Assembly: GCA_014904845.1 (NCBI GenBank)
Contig: MU119206.1
Span: 372,001-436,000, forward strand
DNA length: 64,000 nucleotides
Reading direction: 5' to 3'
Source of the DNA: Acephala macrosclerotiorum
Taxonomy: Eukaryota; Ascomycota; Leotiomycetes; Helotiales; Mollisiaceae
The translations under genes were made by a program, and so were the position numbers. Numbering within the stretch: position 1 is the stretch's first letter; each line of letters starts with the position of its first letter. Below the pieces are notes generated by a model. The model was not told the origin of the DNA and ran no database searches. It saw only the letters and a program-made list of their open reading frames with translations. Of this stretch, positions 23,165 through 35,176 are shown one piece after another.

Positions 23165-26100
23165 ATGAGTGTTTGTCGTCCTTGTCCCATCGTCGAACGC
23201 ACATTGACCTTTGATTGCACAGCGCGAACAGACCAAGGCAGCCCAGTACATCCACCAGCTGGATGGAGCCAGATGCGATGGAGATTGGGATGCTGTGCCA
23301 GAGCTCATCAGGAAGATCAAGAAACACGCGCCTCAGCGGACCTGTACGTCCCTACAACATCGAGATAACTCAACGCACCCTATTTGATTCAATGCGAAGA
23401 ATTGTCCAAGGTGGATATTGATTGCTTCGATTAGGTCTTGCTATTACCGCCGAATCCGAACATGCGGTCATCCAAGCCTCTCATACTCGCCCTCTCACAG
23501 CGCGACCAGGTACTGCCAGACCCGCCACTGCGAATACTGCCAAATCATCCCAATCGAACCTACATCAATACATAGACCTCCTTCTCGAAGCAACGCTCAA
23601 CGAGCGAACATATCTCGAGGATAAATTCCAGGCAGAGGTGTGTCTTGGCTGGATACATTGGCAATTGGGCGAATTATCATTGGCTATAAACAAATTTCCG
23701 AAAGGCATAGAAGAAGAATTCTCCCAGCTTGACGGTTCCGATAAGGAGACAGCCGAATGGACAAAAGTATGCGCGCTCAAGGCTTCTTACCTGAAAGGCA
23801 CCTCGCAGGAGAGGACAGGAGCTGTTGCTGAAGCATTGGAAACGTTCGAATCGGCTCTTCCCGTGCTTGCAAGTGCGTCTTCGAGCGCAAAGCAGGGAAA
23901 AGAATTGCGATCCTGGACAGAGCTCTACCTGACCGGGTTCTGCATGCTTTCAAGCTATGTTGTCAAATCCAAAATCTCCTCGATTCTTGAGACGGAGACG
24001 CTTTCGGCTTTTCGGTCTTGGGCTAGATTTTGGGACGTTCAAGCGGTAGCTCCAACTGGTGGATGTGCTGTCGCATCCGCTGTTCCGAGGAGACAAGTTT
24101 GGAAGGAATACTATATTACTCTTTCGGATCTGCTACAACAAGAATTGCCTTTTCCCACCACATCACTTACAACTGCCTATGTTGAGACATCTACCAGACT
24201 TCAGCAGCGAGCCGAGCTGAAGAAGGTGGAAACAAGATATGAAACGCTATTACTGAGCGAGGTACAATTTCCCAAAGCCAACGAAGCCAGTGATGAAGTG
24301 GAGGCGTTTGTAGAAATTGTGATGCAAAATTGGCGGATATTATGCGGGAGTACTTGGGACGAACAAGGTCTCGGAGAGGGAGGGGCGGAAGCTGTTAGTC
24401 GGGGCGTCCTCGACATCCTTTACCGCGCTGCTACCAAGACATTTCACTCAACTGCCATCTTACGACATCTCTTCACAGTACATCTAGCTGTCGCAGAGTT
24501 CCACTTAGCATTCAAAGCATTCGATACCTACTTGGATATTGTGAAGAAAGGCAAGGCGAGAGTAGAGAAAACAGGCGAAGCAGAACACGGTATCGATGAC
24601 GATGAAACGGTTGTGAGAACGGCTTCCGAATGCATCAAAGCATTGTGCAGATTTGGGTCACGTCAAGGAACCGAGAAAGCGAAGGACATTGGCCACTTCT
24701 TCGAAGAATGGCTGGACAAACATCATCCAATTGAGGACCGCCGTGAAAATGGCCACATGACCGAGAATGGCAATGCAGCCACTGTGGACACCGTAATTGC
24801 ACCCAGAGTATTTGCTATGGCGTGGCGTTGCATTGGCATCGGACATGCTCAGTGGTCGCGATTGACTTACGATGCCGCGTCTAGATCCGAGATACAACTA
24901 CGAGCCATAAAATGCTTTCGCAAATCTCTGCTGCCACAATATGAAAGTACGAAAGACGTCGAGACTCTATTTGCATTAGGGATGATTCTCGCTGAAAGGA
25001 GAGAATTGCCTGCGGCAATTGAGGTCGTCAAGTCTGGATTGCTTCCAACTTCTTCTACGAATCACACAGATGGGCTAGGCCCTCACGTCGGACGATTTGC
25101 TAGAGAACGGTCCTTGATCCCTTTGTGGCATCTTATGGCATTGTTACTCAGTGCCAGACAAGAGTTCACGATTGCTGCAAGGTCCTGCGAAGGAGCTTTT
25201 GAACAGTTCAAGAATCCCAAATTTCTATTTGGAGAAGCTGACCTCCAAGGTACTTATCGAAGTACTCATTTGAATGAGAAACCATCCACACAACATGAAG
25301 GGGTCGTGGATGATATGGACGACTTCGAAAAGCAAGGTGTACTCGAGGTCAAGATGACTCAGCTTGCATTGATTGAGGTACTTGAAGGTCCCGAGATTGC
25401 TGTCAATGCTAGCGATGAGCTCGTGAGTCTCTATACAAGGCTTTTTGGCGATCCTCAGCACGAGTCATCTAGCTCGTCCCCAGCAAGCAATGCTCTACTG
25501 AATCCGCCTAAGAGCTCAGCCGGAACAATTAAGAGTATAAAGGGGAGTATTTTTGGGCGTTCTGGTCGGTCGTCCGTGCGACGGACTGCAGGCACTCAAT
25601 TGAGTGGAGCCACGATCAATGAGGAGAAGTCGGCATCGGTGGCTAGACCACAAACAACACAGACTGTGGCGAGTATGAGAGCGCCGACCATACATGTCAC
25701 TAATGCAAACGGCAATGCAGCCGGACAACATCATCACGAGAAACTCCAGAAACGGAATGATAGCGTCTCGAGAAAGAAAGCCCCCGTGAGTCTGCGGAAT
25801 AGAAGTGCCAGTGGTGGACGAAAACGGAGCAGCAGTGAAGGGAACACCATTCGCAGTAATGATCCAACAATCGTCGATGGTGAAAAGTTCTTCACTCCAC
25901 TATCGGATACTGAAACACATGATCAATGGTTCAAAGATAGCCAAGCAGATACCCACGGAAGTTCAGCTGGAGCCTCTTCGAACCAATTCAACGCTGTCTC
26001 AAGACCTCTACCTCCTAAGTCACAGCAGATGAATCACAAGGAGAAGCCACTGAAACCCGCTCACCCCAATCCCGCCCTCGCTCAAGATAACCGACTACCG

Positions 26101-27089
26101 CACGTATCGCCATATTCCTCGGCGAATCCTGTGACTAGATTCCCGAAAGACCAGGAGAGAAGACGAAGGACTGCGGTTTTGGTCAAGGTCTGGCTACTGA
26201 TTAGTGGATTCTATCGCCGTGCGTCTTTGTACGACGACTCGAAAGGTGCTATCGCCGAGGCAGAAAAGTTAGTTCGCAGCGTTGATAATGATATTTCAAA
26301 AGATACTACTGGCAACGTCACCACTGATCATGCTGGATGGGCTGGTGGGAAAAACGTAGGGGAACTATGGGGAGACGTTCTCGCAGAGGTGAGTTCAGTA
26401 TCATTTACATGGCGAACAGAATTACTAACACGAAAAAGCGTGGTTACCTTGCTTTGGCAGAGAACTCTCCCTATGACGCCCTCGCGCATTTCGAATCGGC
26501 TCTCACCCACTTTGCCGATCACCCCGCTGCGATAATCGGCCTCTCTACTATCCTACTTGACGTTTACTCCGAAGACCTTCTCCCTCCACCTACAATACCC
26601 AAGCTTGAATTACCGACCCTCATTAGTACACCGTCGATGTCGACCCTAAATGCCTCAACTCCAACCACGACCCCTCTCACTAGTCAACCACCCCCATTAC
26701 AACCCTCTTCAACCCTACCCATAATTTCTCACGGGCCTCTTGGACTTCCAAACGTAAAGACATCAGCGGGGAACAACCAGATCCCTGAAGATGTCACAGC
26801 AACTCCCGACTCGCTCTCCTCTGGACTCAAGCCCAGTTACAAAGAATCCTCCACCGCACTCCTAGACCGCTTAGCAGCACGAGATAGAGCCTACGGACTC
26901 CTCACCGCATTAACAAGGCTCGGCACGGGGTGGAACAACAGTGAAGCATGGTTCGCGCTCTCCAGAGCCTACGAAGAAGGCGGACAACCTGACAAAGCTC
27001 GAGAAGTCCTTTGGTGGTGCGTCGAGCTTGAAGAGGGGAGAGGTGTTAGGGACTGGAGCGTGGTCTCGAGTGGTGGATACGTTTTGTGA
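23165..27089 (+). CDS. TPR-repeat filamentation protein (YPP1 / Rhf1-like)
   Basis: Exons 23165-23170 (two codons), 23223-23343, 23435-26388 and 26439-27089, 3732 nt (1243 aa), with all phases joining. The 6-nt first exon (Met-Ser) is the weakest part; the conserved start EQTKAAQYIHQLDGARCDGDWDAV lies in exon 2. The protein is alpha-helical with TPR-like repeats at both ends (for example LGWIHWQLGELSLAINKF, ETLFALGMILAERRELPAAIEV, NSPYDALAHFESALTHFADHPAAIIGL) and a long Ser/Arg-rich disordered insert at about residues 690-890. In fungi the family is annotated as filamentation protein. The yeast relative Ypp1 forms a plasma-membrane complex that anchors the PI4-kinase Stt4, so a role in phosphoinositide signalling is likely by homology only. 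Confidence 0.8.
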
Positions 27090-28169
27090 TATCATGATGC
27101 GATAGATGAAGGGTAGAATTGATACCTTTGCTTCTCGAGAGGGATTGTATTCAGCGAAGTAGTCACGGACGTATATAATCAATGCACAAATCTGACTTTC
27201 ATTGAGAATGGCATTGGTAGCTCATGTATATTTTGCTTCGTCTTCATTTGTTGCTGATGCCAAGATATCTTCATTTTTTCTTTGCGTTTACTTGCATAAA
27301 TATTCTCATAGGGGTTGATGAGTTGCTTTAATCACTGCATATGCTTTTTAGAAATTTGTTAGTAGAGTATTTATCTGATGTTCTTTGCCTGTACGGTATC
27401 ACCGCCTCATAGCCTGTGGTATTTCCTTCCCTTCGCTTTCTCCTATCTCCGACCTTCTGCCATCCCCATTCTATTCTCTCTTTTTCTAGACCCTGACTCA
27501 CATCCCATCCAGCATCTTCAATCTGGTTCCGATATCCTCTGAAATAAAATACGGGAACGCTATTCTTCTAGTTTTTCCTGTTCATTGATACACACCCTCT
27601 AGCTCTCCTTCGAATGGTCTCTGAGTCACAGTCGAAGCTAAAATAAATAAATAAATAAATAAATAGTTTAAAGCGCACGAGGTGATTGGTTGGTTTCGGT
27701 CCCAGAGAACGAGAGGCACGTGCTCCATTTTGTGATTTGAAATATTGGGCATAGGGTTCCAAGCCTTGTAAGAGTTCTATGTGAAATCAAATTGTGCTGA
27801 ATTTATGTACCTGCTTGCTAATTTCACTACGTGTTTCGTCTGCGCTCCTTAAACTTGGAAGTTGAAGCTTGAGGCACACGTGACCTTAGTACAACACGAG
27901 TTCATTCGGTCTGAACCGTAGTTAAATCCGAAGACCCATTCGGGATACTCCAAATCACTTCAAACTTTTTGCGCGTGCATGAGAGCTCCCATTTGAATTT
28001 CATTGAGACAAAATTCCGCTCCGCTCCGCCCGGTCGCACTTCGAGCCACCTCAATGTCCCAACCTCATATCTTGTACTGTTTAACGTCGTACTTTCCAGC
28101 AGATCTACAGACATTCAGAAATCCTACTTTGAAAGCAGGATGCCCTGCACTCAGCTCTGCCCCGTTCCG
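27090..28169. other. Convergent intergenic region
   Basis: About 1.1 kb between the 3' ends of the TPR gene (plus) and the VAO-type oxidase (minus). It is AT-rich with pyrimidine tracts and holds the AAAT microsatellite listed separately. No gene recognised. Confidence 0.5.
27640..27665. repeat. (AAAT)n microsatellite
   Basis: Six uninterrupted AAAT units read directly from the sequence, in a non-coding convergent region. Confidence 0.9.
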
Positions 28170-30065
28170 TCACAGCCTCGCCTTAACACTCTTCCCGGCC
28201 TGCTCCCCTACCAACTCCCACCCCTTCTCCCTATAACTCTTTGGCCAGATACCATTCCTCCCCGGAGCCAAAATCCCATTCGGATCCAGCGCATCCTTAA
28301 TCGTCTCATTAAACTTCCTTAACGCGCCGCCATTCCACCCATAAGTCTGCGCCACCTGATCCGCAAACAACAAATGCGTCCTATACTCTCCGAACCCCTC
28401 TTTTGCCGCCTCTGCTATCATCTCCCTCATCAATCCTCTCGCTCTCCGTTTCTCGTCTTCATCAGCGCGATCGTATACTATGTTGGCGATGTAATGCATT
28501 TCTCGTCCAGCAACGCAGAGAGTGGGGAAGGTGTCGAATCCCCATTTTGCGTGAAGGCAATTGATTAAGGTGTGGATTGTTCGGGCGTGCGAGGAGGATA
28601 CGGGGACGATAGGACTAAAGAATAGGTGGGCAGCGTTGGGTTTCCAATTTAGCCAGTCGAGCTCTTTTAATACGGGAACGCCGCTGCAGACGGAGGCGCG
28701 GGAGTGGATGTAGTGGTCTGGTGGGAGGTCGGAGGGAAGGTAGAATTTTGAGCCGGGGATGGAGAGGAAGGCGGATTTTATAATAGATAGCTGGGAGGAG
28801 ATGGATGTTTCGTCACCGTATTGGGTTCCGTAAAATATCCAGGAGACGTCGCCGACTGGGAGCTTTTTGACGCCTTCGCGAACGGCCTCTCGAGGGAAGC
28901 GTCCGGGACCGTTGTACCAAGTTGTTCTGGGCTTTCCTGTGACAGCTAGTTCTTGAATAGCATGCCGCAGTTGTGGTATATTGCCGAGGGTTCTCTTCAA
29001 TGCCAACGGCCGGATTATCTCCACGATTTGAGCGAAGTCACCCTCTCGTGGAAACGTGATCATGTAAGATTGATGTCCAGATGCGGGCATGAGCCAGAAT
29101 CCCATCTTTGTCACAATTCCGAAATTACTTTGGCTGAAAATGCCGTCGATTGAAGGACCATAAGCATGTTGGAAAGACTCCCAGGTGGGGTTATCTTCGC
29201 CATCTTTGCCCGGGATTGCTCCCATTCCGGTTCTGAGAAGTGACCCATCAGGCAGGATAACCTCCATACCGCAGCGATTTGCGAAATGGTCTCCATATGG
29301 AGTGTACCTGCTCTAATCAGCCACTGGAGACCTAACTTTCCGAGGACATTACTAACCCGACACCGCGATCAATCGCATTCCCTAACACACTCCCACCCCC
29401 CAAATCCGGTGTATCAATCCAAAGGAGCAGCCCCGTCTTCCGTATCTCCTCATACAGTTTGAAATAGCTTACACCAGGCTCAACCATACAAGTGGCATTC
29501 TCTCCATCAACCTTCAGCACTTTATTCATCTTCCTTCCCAGATCCACGACCACGGAACCTGGCACTCGTGGTGCGGCACCACCATAGCCAATGTTTCGAC
29601 CCATGGAAATAGGCCAGATTGGTATTGTGTACCCGTTTGCCCAGCGAACGATTGCTTGGACTTCTGAAGTGGAAGAAGGGTAAGCGATTGCTGAAGCCAC
29701 CATCTCTTCTTGATCGACTACGTGGTAGGCATCATGTGTATTCCTGAACATCATATTACTTTTTCGTTTCTCTTCGGACACCATTCTTCCTCTTACGGGT
29801 GCTCCATATACCAGCCATCAACTAGAGGTTTGTCATTCAACTCCACTCCATCTTCCCCGAGCTGCTTTGTCAATGCCACAATTGCTTCGTCGAAGGTCTC
29901 TTGACTGATGTTGGGAGGAAGCCTGACACTGCTTTTTCGAGGGACGCTGTCAGGCAGTGTTTTCAGAGAATAAAGTCTGTCCTTCGCAGCATCTGCTTCA
30001 TCCTTTAGGCGGGTAGGTACACCGCTGTGGGTTGTTGTAAGTGATGGAATCTTGGAGCTAGACAT
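28170..30065 (-). CDS. Vanillyl-alcohol-oxidase-type FAD-linked oxidase
   Basis: Exons 30065-29797, 29743-29357 and 29307-28170, 1794 nt (597 aa), phases matching. VAO-family enzymes oxidise para-substituted phenols and make hydrogen peroxide. Landmarks: PP-loop FAD domain with WPISMGRNIGYGG, VDLGRKMNKVLKV and EPGVSYFKLY; LLWIDTPDLGGGSVLGNA carrying the active-site aspartate; RGVGYTPYGDH across the second intron; and the C-terminal DPNGILAPGRNGIWP. By position relative to the Penicillium enzyme (recalled numbering, not aligned by software), His446 in NAAHLFF matches the FAD-bonding histidine. Tyr527-Arg528 in EYRTH match two of its phenolate-binding residues. No signal peptide; a peroxisomal signal is possible because the protein ends in ARL, an SKL-like tripeptide. 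The start at 30065 is the only nearby ATG. Confidence 0.92.
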
Positions 30066-30566
30066 TTCGTTGGTTGTTGAGGTTGAGATAGAGTTCGAAA
30101 GAATGATTGCAATCTATTCGAATCGCACATGCACCACAGCGGAAACAATTCCTCACTTCAACGGCTCTCACATAACCCATTGATCAATCATCCGTTGGCG
30201 ATGCTTCTATGGAGGATTTCCGACATCGATATAGGGGATTCAGTCGTCCTTGAAGTCGAGATAGTGGGGCAGTAGACTAAATGCGGGATATCGCGGGGTA
30301 GCTACCCACTGATAACCAGCGGGTGTGATATGCTGTGTAGCAAGAACAGCTAAGGATTAGCTGCTCTCGGTACTATCCTGCCGAAGAAGCCCTAATCAGT
30401 TGTTGAGGCATTCTGTATGACAAACCAAGGAGGTTTTCCTTGCATGCCACACGTGGGCACTTTCCTCACATGATCGAATTTCTGGGTAACTTCCTGCAGC
30501 CCATGCCACTCTTCCTCATGCTTGTTGATACCTCTGAGATAGGATTTTAACATTGTTTTAACCAAA
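30066..30566. promoter_or_regulatory. Shared divergent promoter of the oxidase and the monooxygenase
   Basis: 501 bp between two divergent start codons. A perfect 12-bp palindrome, GGGTAGCTACCC, is at 30296-30307, flanked by CGCGG on one side and AGCGGG on the other. CGG-type half-sites are typical of Zn2Cys6 regulators, and a broken one is encoded nearby, so this is a candidate operator. Assignment is inference. Confidence 0.45.
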
Positions 30567-32149
30567 ATGTCCGGCCCAGAGCCATTGAATGGTAAGATAT
30601 TCTCCTCAGCTGCCTCGTCCGAATCTGTTCGGTCCCCAAGCCCATGCCATCGCACAGTAATCGTTGTCGGAGCGGGCCTTGGGGGTTGTGCGTGTGCCAT
30701 GGCCATGCGTTATGCTGGTTTCCACGTAATAGTCATCGAGAAAGTCCATAAATTTCTCCGTCTCGGCGATAGTCTGGGACTAGGCGAAAATGCCCTTCGC
30801 CTTTTGCAGCGTTGGGGACTTCATGATCAACTGATAGAGATTGGTAACAAGAGTGAGATAATGCAAATTAGAAGGTGGGGCGATGGGAAGATATTGGCGC
30901 AACAACCCTTGATGGATATGGCGGGGTATATAGGCCATAGAGGAGATTATCATGAGGCGTTCTTGGAGAGGGTGAGAGAGCTGGGAATCGAGATAAAGAT
31001 GGGATGTAATGTGAGTGGCTGGGGGGCGACGAGAAGGAACAACTGGGGTAAACAGGATTTGGACATTAAGGCTAACGTCAAAATATATAGGTGGTATCAT
31101 ACGATGAAGATGAGCCTTCTCTGACTCTGAGTACCGGAGAGGTTCACAAGGCAAATATCATCATTGCAGCCGATGGTAGGTCAAACCTGCAACATAATCG
31201 CAGACAAAAGACTGATTGAAGCCGCCAGGGATCAAGTCCCTTGCTCGCGAAATCGTTCTCGGTTTCGAAGACAAGCCCAAATCTAGCGGCTATGCTTGTT
31301 TTCGTGCTTTTTTCAAGGGTGCCTACTTGAAGGAGGACCCTCTCTGTCGAGAATTCGTCGAAAAGGAATGTGTGAACATCTGGATCGGAAATGACGTTCA
31401 TCTCGTCCAAAACACGCTCCGGGACGGCGATGAGTTCAATTGGATCATTACTCATAAGGACACTGAGGACATCCAGGAGTCCTGGTTTCAGCCTGGTGAT
31501 ATGAACGAGGTAAGGAAGTTGGTTGAAGATGTGGATCCAAGGATTGGGAACGCAGTGAGAAGCACAAAGGAATGCTTGGATTGGAAGATCTGCTATCGTG
31601 ACCCCATCCCAAGTTGGGTAAGTAAAAGCCACAAGATCGCGCTGTTGGGAGATTCTTGCCACGCGCACCTTCCCACCAGTGCTCAAGGTGCTTCTCAGGC
31701 GACGGAAAGTGCAGCTGTGTTGGCCTTATGCCTGAAATTGGCAGGCAAGGATAACATCCCACTTGCCGTAAGTAGCTCTCCAACTCTGCGAGAAGACCGT
31801 CGATGCTGAAGACAGTAGACCCGCGTATACGAAAAGCTTCGATTCTCGCGTGTTCGTCAATCGCAATTGAATGGAGAAGATGTTCGTGACAGATGGCATA
31901 ATGCGCTCAAGGATTTGGACGAAGATGGAGAAATTGACCCAGAAAGTGTCAAGATGAGGGTAGGTCGTTATTCGGTCCGTGTCAGAAGAGTGCTGACAGG
32001 CAGTGCAGAATCGATGGTTGTACCCCTTTGATGCAGAAGCGGATACTTTGCAGCGGTGGCAAGAGGTCTCGGCACAAGTGAGCGAAGAGCTCGCGAAGGG
32101 ACAAATCAAGCCTTTGTTTTCAGAAATCGCCACCAAGGTTGTTGCATAG
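30567..32149 (+). CDS. FAD-dependent aromatic-ring monooxygenase (salicylate-hydroxylase-like)
   Basis: Five exons: 30567-31010, 31091-31175, 31229-31767, 31819-31959 and 32009-32149, 1350 nt (449 aa), all phases joining. It has the three marks of class A flavin hydroxylases: a Rossmann GxGxxG (VVGAGLGGCACAMAMRYAG) at about residue 33, the DG motif (IIIAADG) at the exon 2-3 junction, and the GD motif (ALLGDSCHAHLPTSAQGA) that binds FAD. These enzymes use NAD(P)H and oxygen to hydroxylate phenols or carry out decarboxylating hydroxylation. No membrane segment, so cytosolic. It is divergent from the VAO-type oxidase, and its stop lies only 19 bp from the end of the convergent Zn2Cys6 relic. Substrate unknown. 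Confidence 0.9.
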
Positions 32150-32168
32150 GACAGGCCTTCACCTCGGG

Positions 32169-34394
32169 TCAGATACAAGTCGTTGGAAAATTGTGTCCGG
32201 CATCAGTGCCTACGACAAATCCGGTAGGATACATATAACTTGGATTGTATGCTTCGTGAGCCACATCTAGAGCCACTGTATCGGCGGCAGGATATGCCAA
32301 TTCAAAATCGTTGAGAATTTTGAGGTAATCATCTACATGGCCGTTAGCACATCACTCCAGGAAATTAGCGACTCGAAATATGCCAGCAACTCTCCACCGT
32401 TTGCTAAGTTGCTGCAACGTATCTCTCACGGACTTCATCGTCTTCGTGTTGTTGGATTTGGTAGAGACATCTTCAACACCAGAGAGCCAGACTGCCATCC
32501 GATAGAGGCAGTTGCAGACGAAGGGTGAGGAATGGCCAATGTTGTACGGTAGTATCGTTCGAATGTGTATCGCGTACTCTGTGGTCATTGGCACAAGAGA
32601 GTGAAGTCCACTGATTCCTAGATCTCGCGATTCATGCTCTGCCGAGGGAGAGTAGCCACTTTGACCATTGCTGGAAGCATGCTCATATAGGTTAATGAGC
32701 GCACTAGGATGGAAATGTCAGAACGAGTATTTCAAATCAATCATCGCTGACATACCTGTAGCATATTGCCATTGGAACGCAGATCTTCGTAGCATCATTG
32801 GTTATCTCTGTCTGCAAGAAGGAGCAAAGAGCTAGCAATGCTCGAGAAAGTTGCTTTGCCTCTTCGAGGCGCATGGTGATATTCGAAACGGTGTCGTTGA
32901 CGAAAGTGAGGACTAGGCTGAGTAGATGTGACGCTGGACAGAGCCTGGCATAAGGCGCTGCTGCTATATTTGTTGAAGACGATACGAACAATGGTTCGCT
33001 GGCGACTTTGTCCTGCAAAAGTCAGACATTAAAAAGACAACCTGGTGAAGGGACATACTTGCTCCCAGGCCCTGTCGTCGACCGGCAAATACTTTTTACG
33101 TCCAGTTTCCGCCAAAGCTAGTAACCGAGATGGATTTCCAATGTTCATGTGCCCACATTCCATGTTTATTAGACTAGGTCATTCCAATCATTTGAATTCT
33201 TGCCCATCAAGAATATAAACTGCCCACCAGACCCGCCTTCTCTCTTCCACCTGATCCCAGTTTCCTGGCTCCAAAGCTAGTTGTGGCATATCCGTATCAT
33301 GCAAACCGATGGCTTGGCCTAGTCTCCCAACGTGTCCAATCGAGATGCAGGCTTGAGGATAGATTGCTGACCAGTTTCATACAAACAGAGAAGAATGCCT
33401 ACCACCATCTTCGTGTTAGCAGATGCACAGCCTGACACTAATGTAGAAGATTCTAAACTGTCAAGATTTATGTTCACTTGACGGTCATTGTGTCAAAGAA
33501 GAGTCCAACATAAAGGATAAATTCCTCTTGATCTCACTTACCCGCCTGTAGCAATCGCATGGAAGCAAATCCACTCGACTCAACCGTCAAAAAGATTTTT
33601 TTTGGCGACAGCGTATAGATTGGTTCGGACACTATTGTTGGGGTCAGCGGGCGGTCTATCAGTGATCAGTTTCCTATAGACAAATCAGTATGAGATGCAA
33701 AGTATGACCTGAGGTTCGAAGAGCTGAGAAGCCAAGTTTACAGTACCCGCAAAGAGCTCGACTCTGAATATCTCTTCAAATAAAGGGCAACATTTTACTT
33801 ACATACACAAGATGGGGAGCGTGACATCGGGTGCCATCTCAATCGGAAGAGCCGAGATCTCTTGATAGAACTGTTTCTTGGAAACTGTTGCCATCCACCC
33901 TGAGAAGGAAAAGAAAAACGATCCAACCATTGCCCTGATCTCCACGTCGCCTCCAATCTCTCGGAAGATGTTGTCTTGAACTGTGAGTTGAGGCTTGGGA
34001 GCCTTCAATCTATGTCTTCGGAAAACATTGACGTCTAGAAAGAATATCGGTGGAAAAGTCGATGACACGGGAAACGCATAGCCCTCTTTCGTAGCAGCAC
34101 CAGAGCCTTGCCTAGCTTGTGTAGGCTGACCATCGTCTCTTCCCTCGCAAATGGCTCGGTGCTCATTCATCTCATGCTCGAGATTGGTGAGTCGCCTCGC
34201 TAAAGACTCAAAATTCTCTGTTAGTGCAGGAAATGGTCCAACATCGTATACACAGACTGTCGCAGTCTTGAACATGCTCTACAGCTCGGGAAAGATTTAT
34301 CGCAGCCCTCCTTCTGCCGATGACATGATGAGCAAGCATGGGGAGTTTTCCGACTCCGATCAGAAGAGCCGACTGCGCTACCACCTGAAGACAT
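32169..34394 (-). pseudogene. Zn2Cys6 transcription factor broken by three frameshifts
   Basis: Starts at ATG 34394 with a GAL4-type cluster, ACSSCHRQKEGCDKSFPSCRAC. The sixth cysteine with its exact six-residue spacing (SRLRQS then C) falls in another frame, because one base is missing near 34252-34262. Downstream, DNA still reads as the usual fungal regulator: FFLDVNVFRRHRL, VSKKQFYQEI, then LYAVAKK. There an A8 run (33596-33603 on plus) has one base too many before VESSGFASMRLLQAG. A third shift lies near 33364-33369 between LLCLYETGQ and IYPQACISIGHVGRLGQAIGLHD. The rest (EERRRVWWAVYILD, NIGNPSRLLALAETGRK, SRALLALCSFLQ, the C-terminal DDYLKILNDFELAYPAADT, TGA at 32169) is intact over several exons. 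No intron placement repairs all three. Confidence 0.85.
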
Positions 34395-34733
34395 CTCGCC
34401 TGGGAATTGGCAAGAAGATAAAGAAGGTCCAAGGAAAGAGGATCTCAGCTGAGATGAACCATCGAATGTGGGAATCAAGCGTCGAAGCTTGTTCGAGCTT
34501 AGAAGGAGTGATGCCTGCCCGACGGAGTCATTTCAGCTCAGAATCGGGATTCGAGGGAAAGTGATATAAATCAGAACAGATTGCGAGAACAATAAATTGA
34601 TACTGCATTTTTCGCATATACAGAGAGTTGGGTGGCTTCGTTCGTAGGTAATGCAAGCAAGCGAGGATGAAAGAAGCTGGCTGCTATCATCCGAGTAGTG
34701 GGAAATCGGACAAACTTAATTCCGAAAGCGCTA

Positions 34734-35174
34734 CAGCGGTGCAATTAACTAGTGCGAAACCCAAAAATTCGCCGAGAATATAAAAAGAGTGAAAATCGCA
34801 AAATCTGATAAATTTTGCCTTTCCTACACAGCTCTAGTTTAAAATAAAAATTAGTAATTTTGTAAAGCGATAATTTATTATTAATTATATTAATTTTTTA
34901 AATTTATTAAAAAAATTACTAAGCGTTAAAATTTTATTAACTTTTTACTAATTTAATCTTTTATTGGTTTTTTTTATAATTATACTTTTAATAGCTAAAT
35001 AAAATATATATATAATTAAAAATGATTTATAAATGTACTATTTTTTAAAAGGAATTGCATTTTAAAAATGTTTTAATAATGTAGTAAATAAGAGCAGATT
35101 CCAACTTTTTAGTGGTCACTCTTTTTTATTTCTCAGCAAAAATGAAAGTTTCGCACTAGTTAATTGCGACGCTG
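34734..35174. mobile_element. MITE with 27-bp terminal inverted repeats and TA target duplication (Tc1/mariner-like)
   Basis: 441 bp. Left end CAGCGGTGCAATTAACTAGT..., right end its reverse complement, with 25 of the first 27 bases identical. The similarity continues imperfectly to about 70 bp (GAGAAT-TAAAAAGAGTGA in both). TA flanks both sides (34732-34733 and 35175-35176), as expected for Tc1/mariner, including fungal Fot1/pogo elements. The interior is extremely AT-rich and non-coding, so it depends on a transposase from elsewhere or is dead. It lies about 340 bp upstream of the broken regulator. Confidence 0.85.
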
Positions 35175-35176
35175 TA

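Noticed and set aside
23139..23421. Alternative 67-68 codon frames around the start of the TPR gene
   Set aside because: The spliced frame with the conserved AAQYIHQLDGARCDGDWDAV sequence explains this stretch.
32352..33018. Separate small genes at 32352-32594 and 32737-33018 (minus)
   Set aside because: They are internal exons of the broken Zn2Cys6 regulator, joined by ordinary introns.
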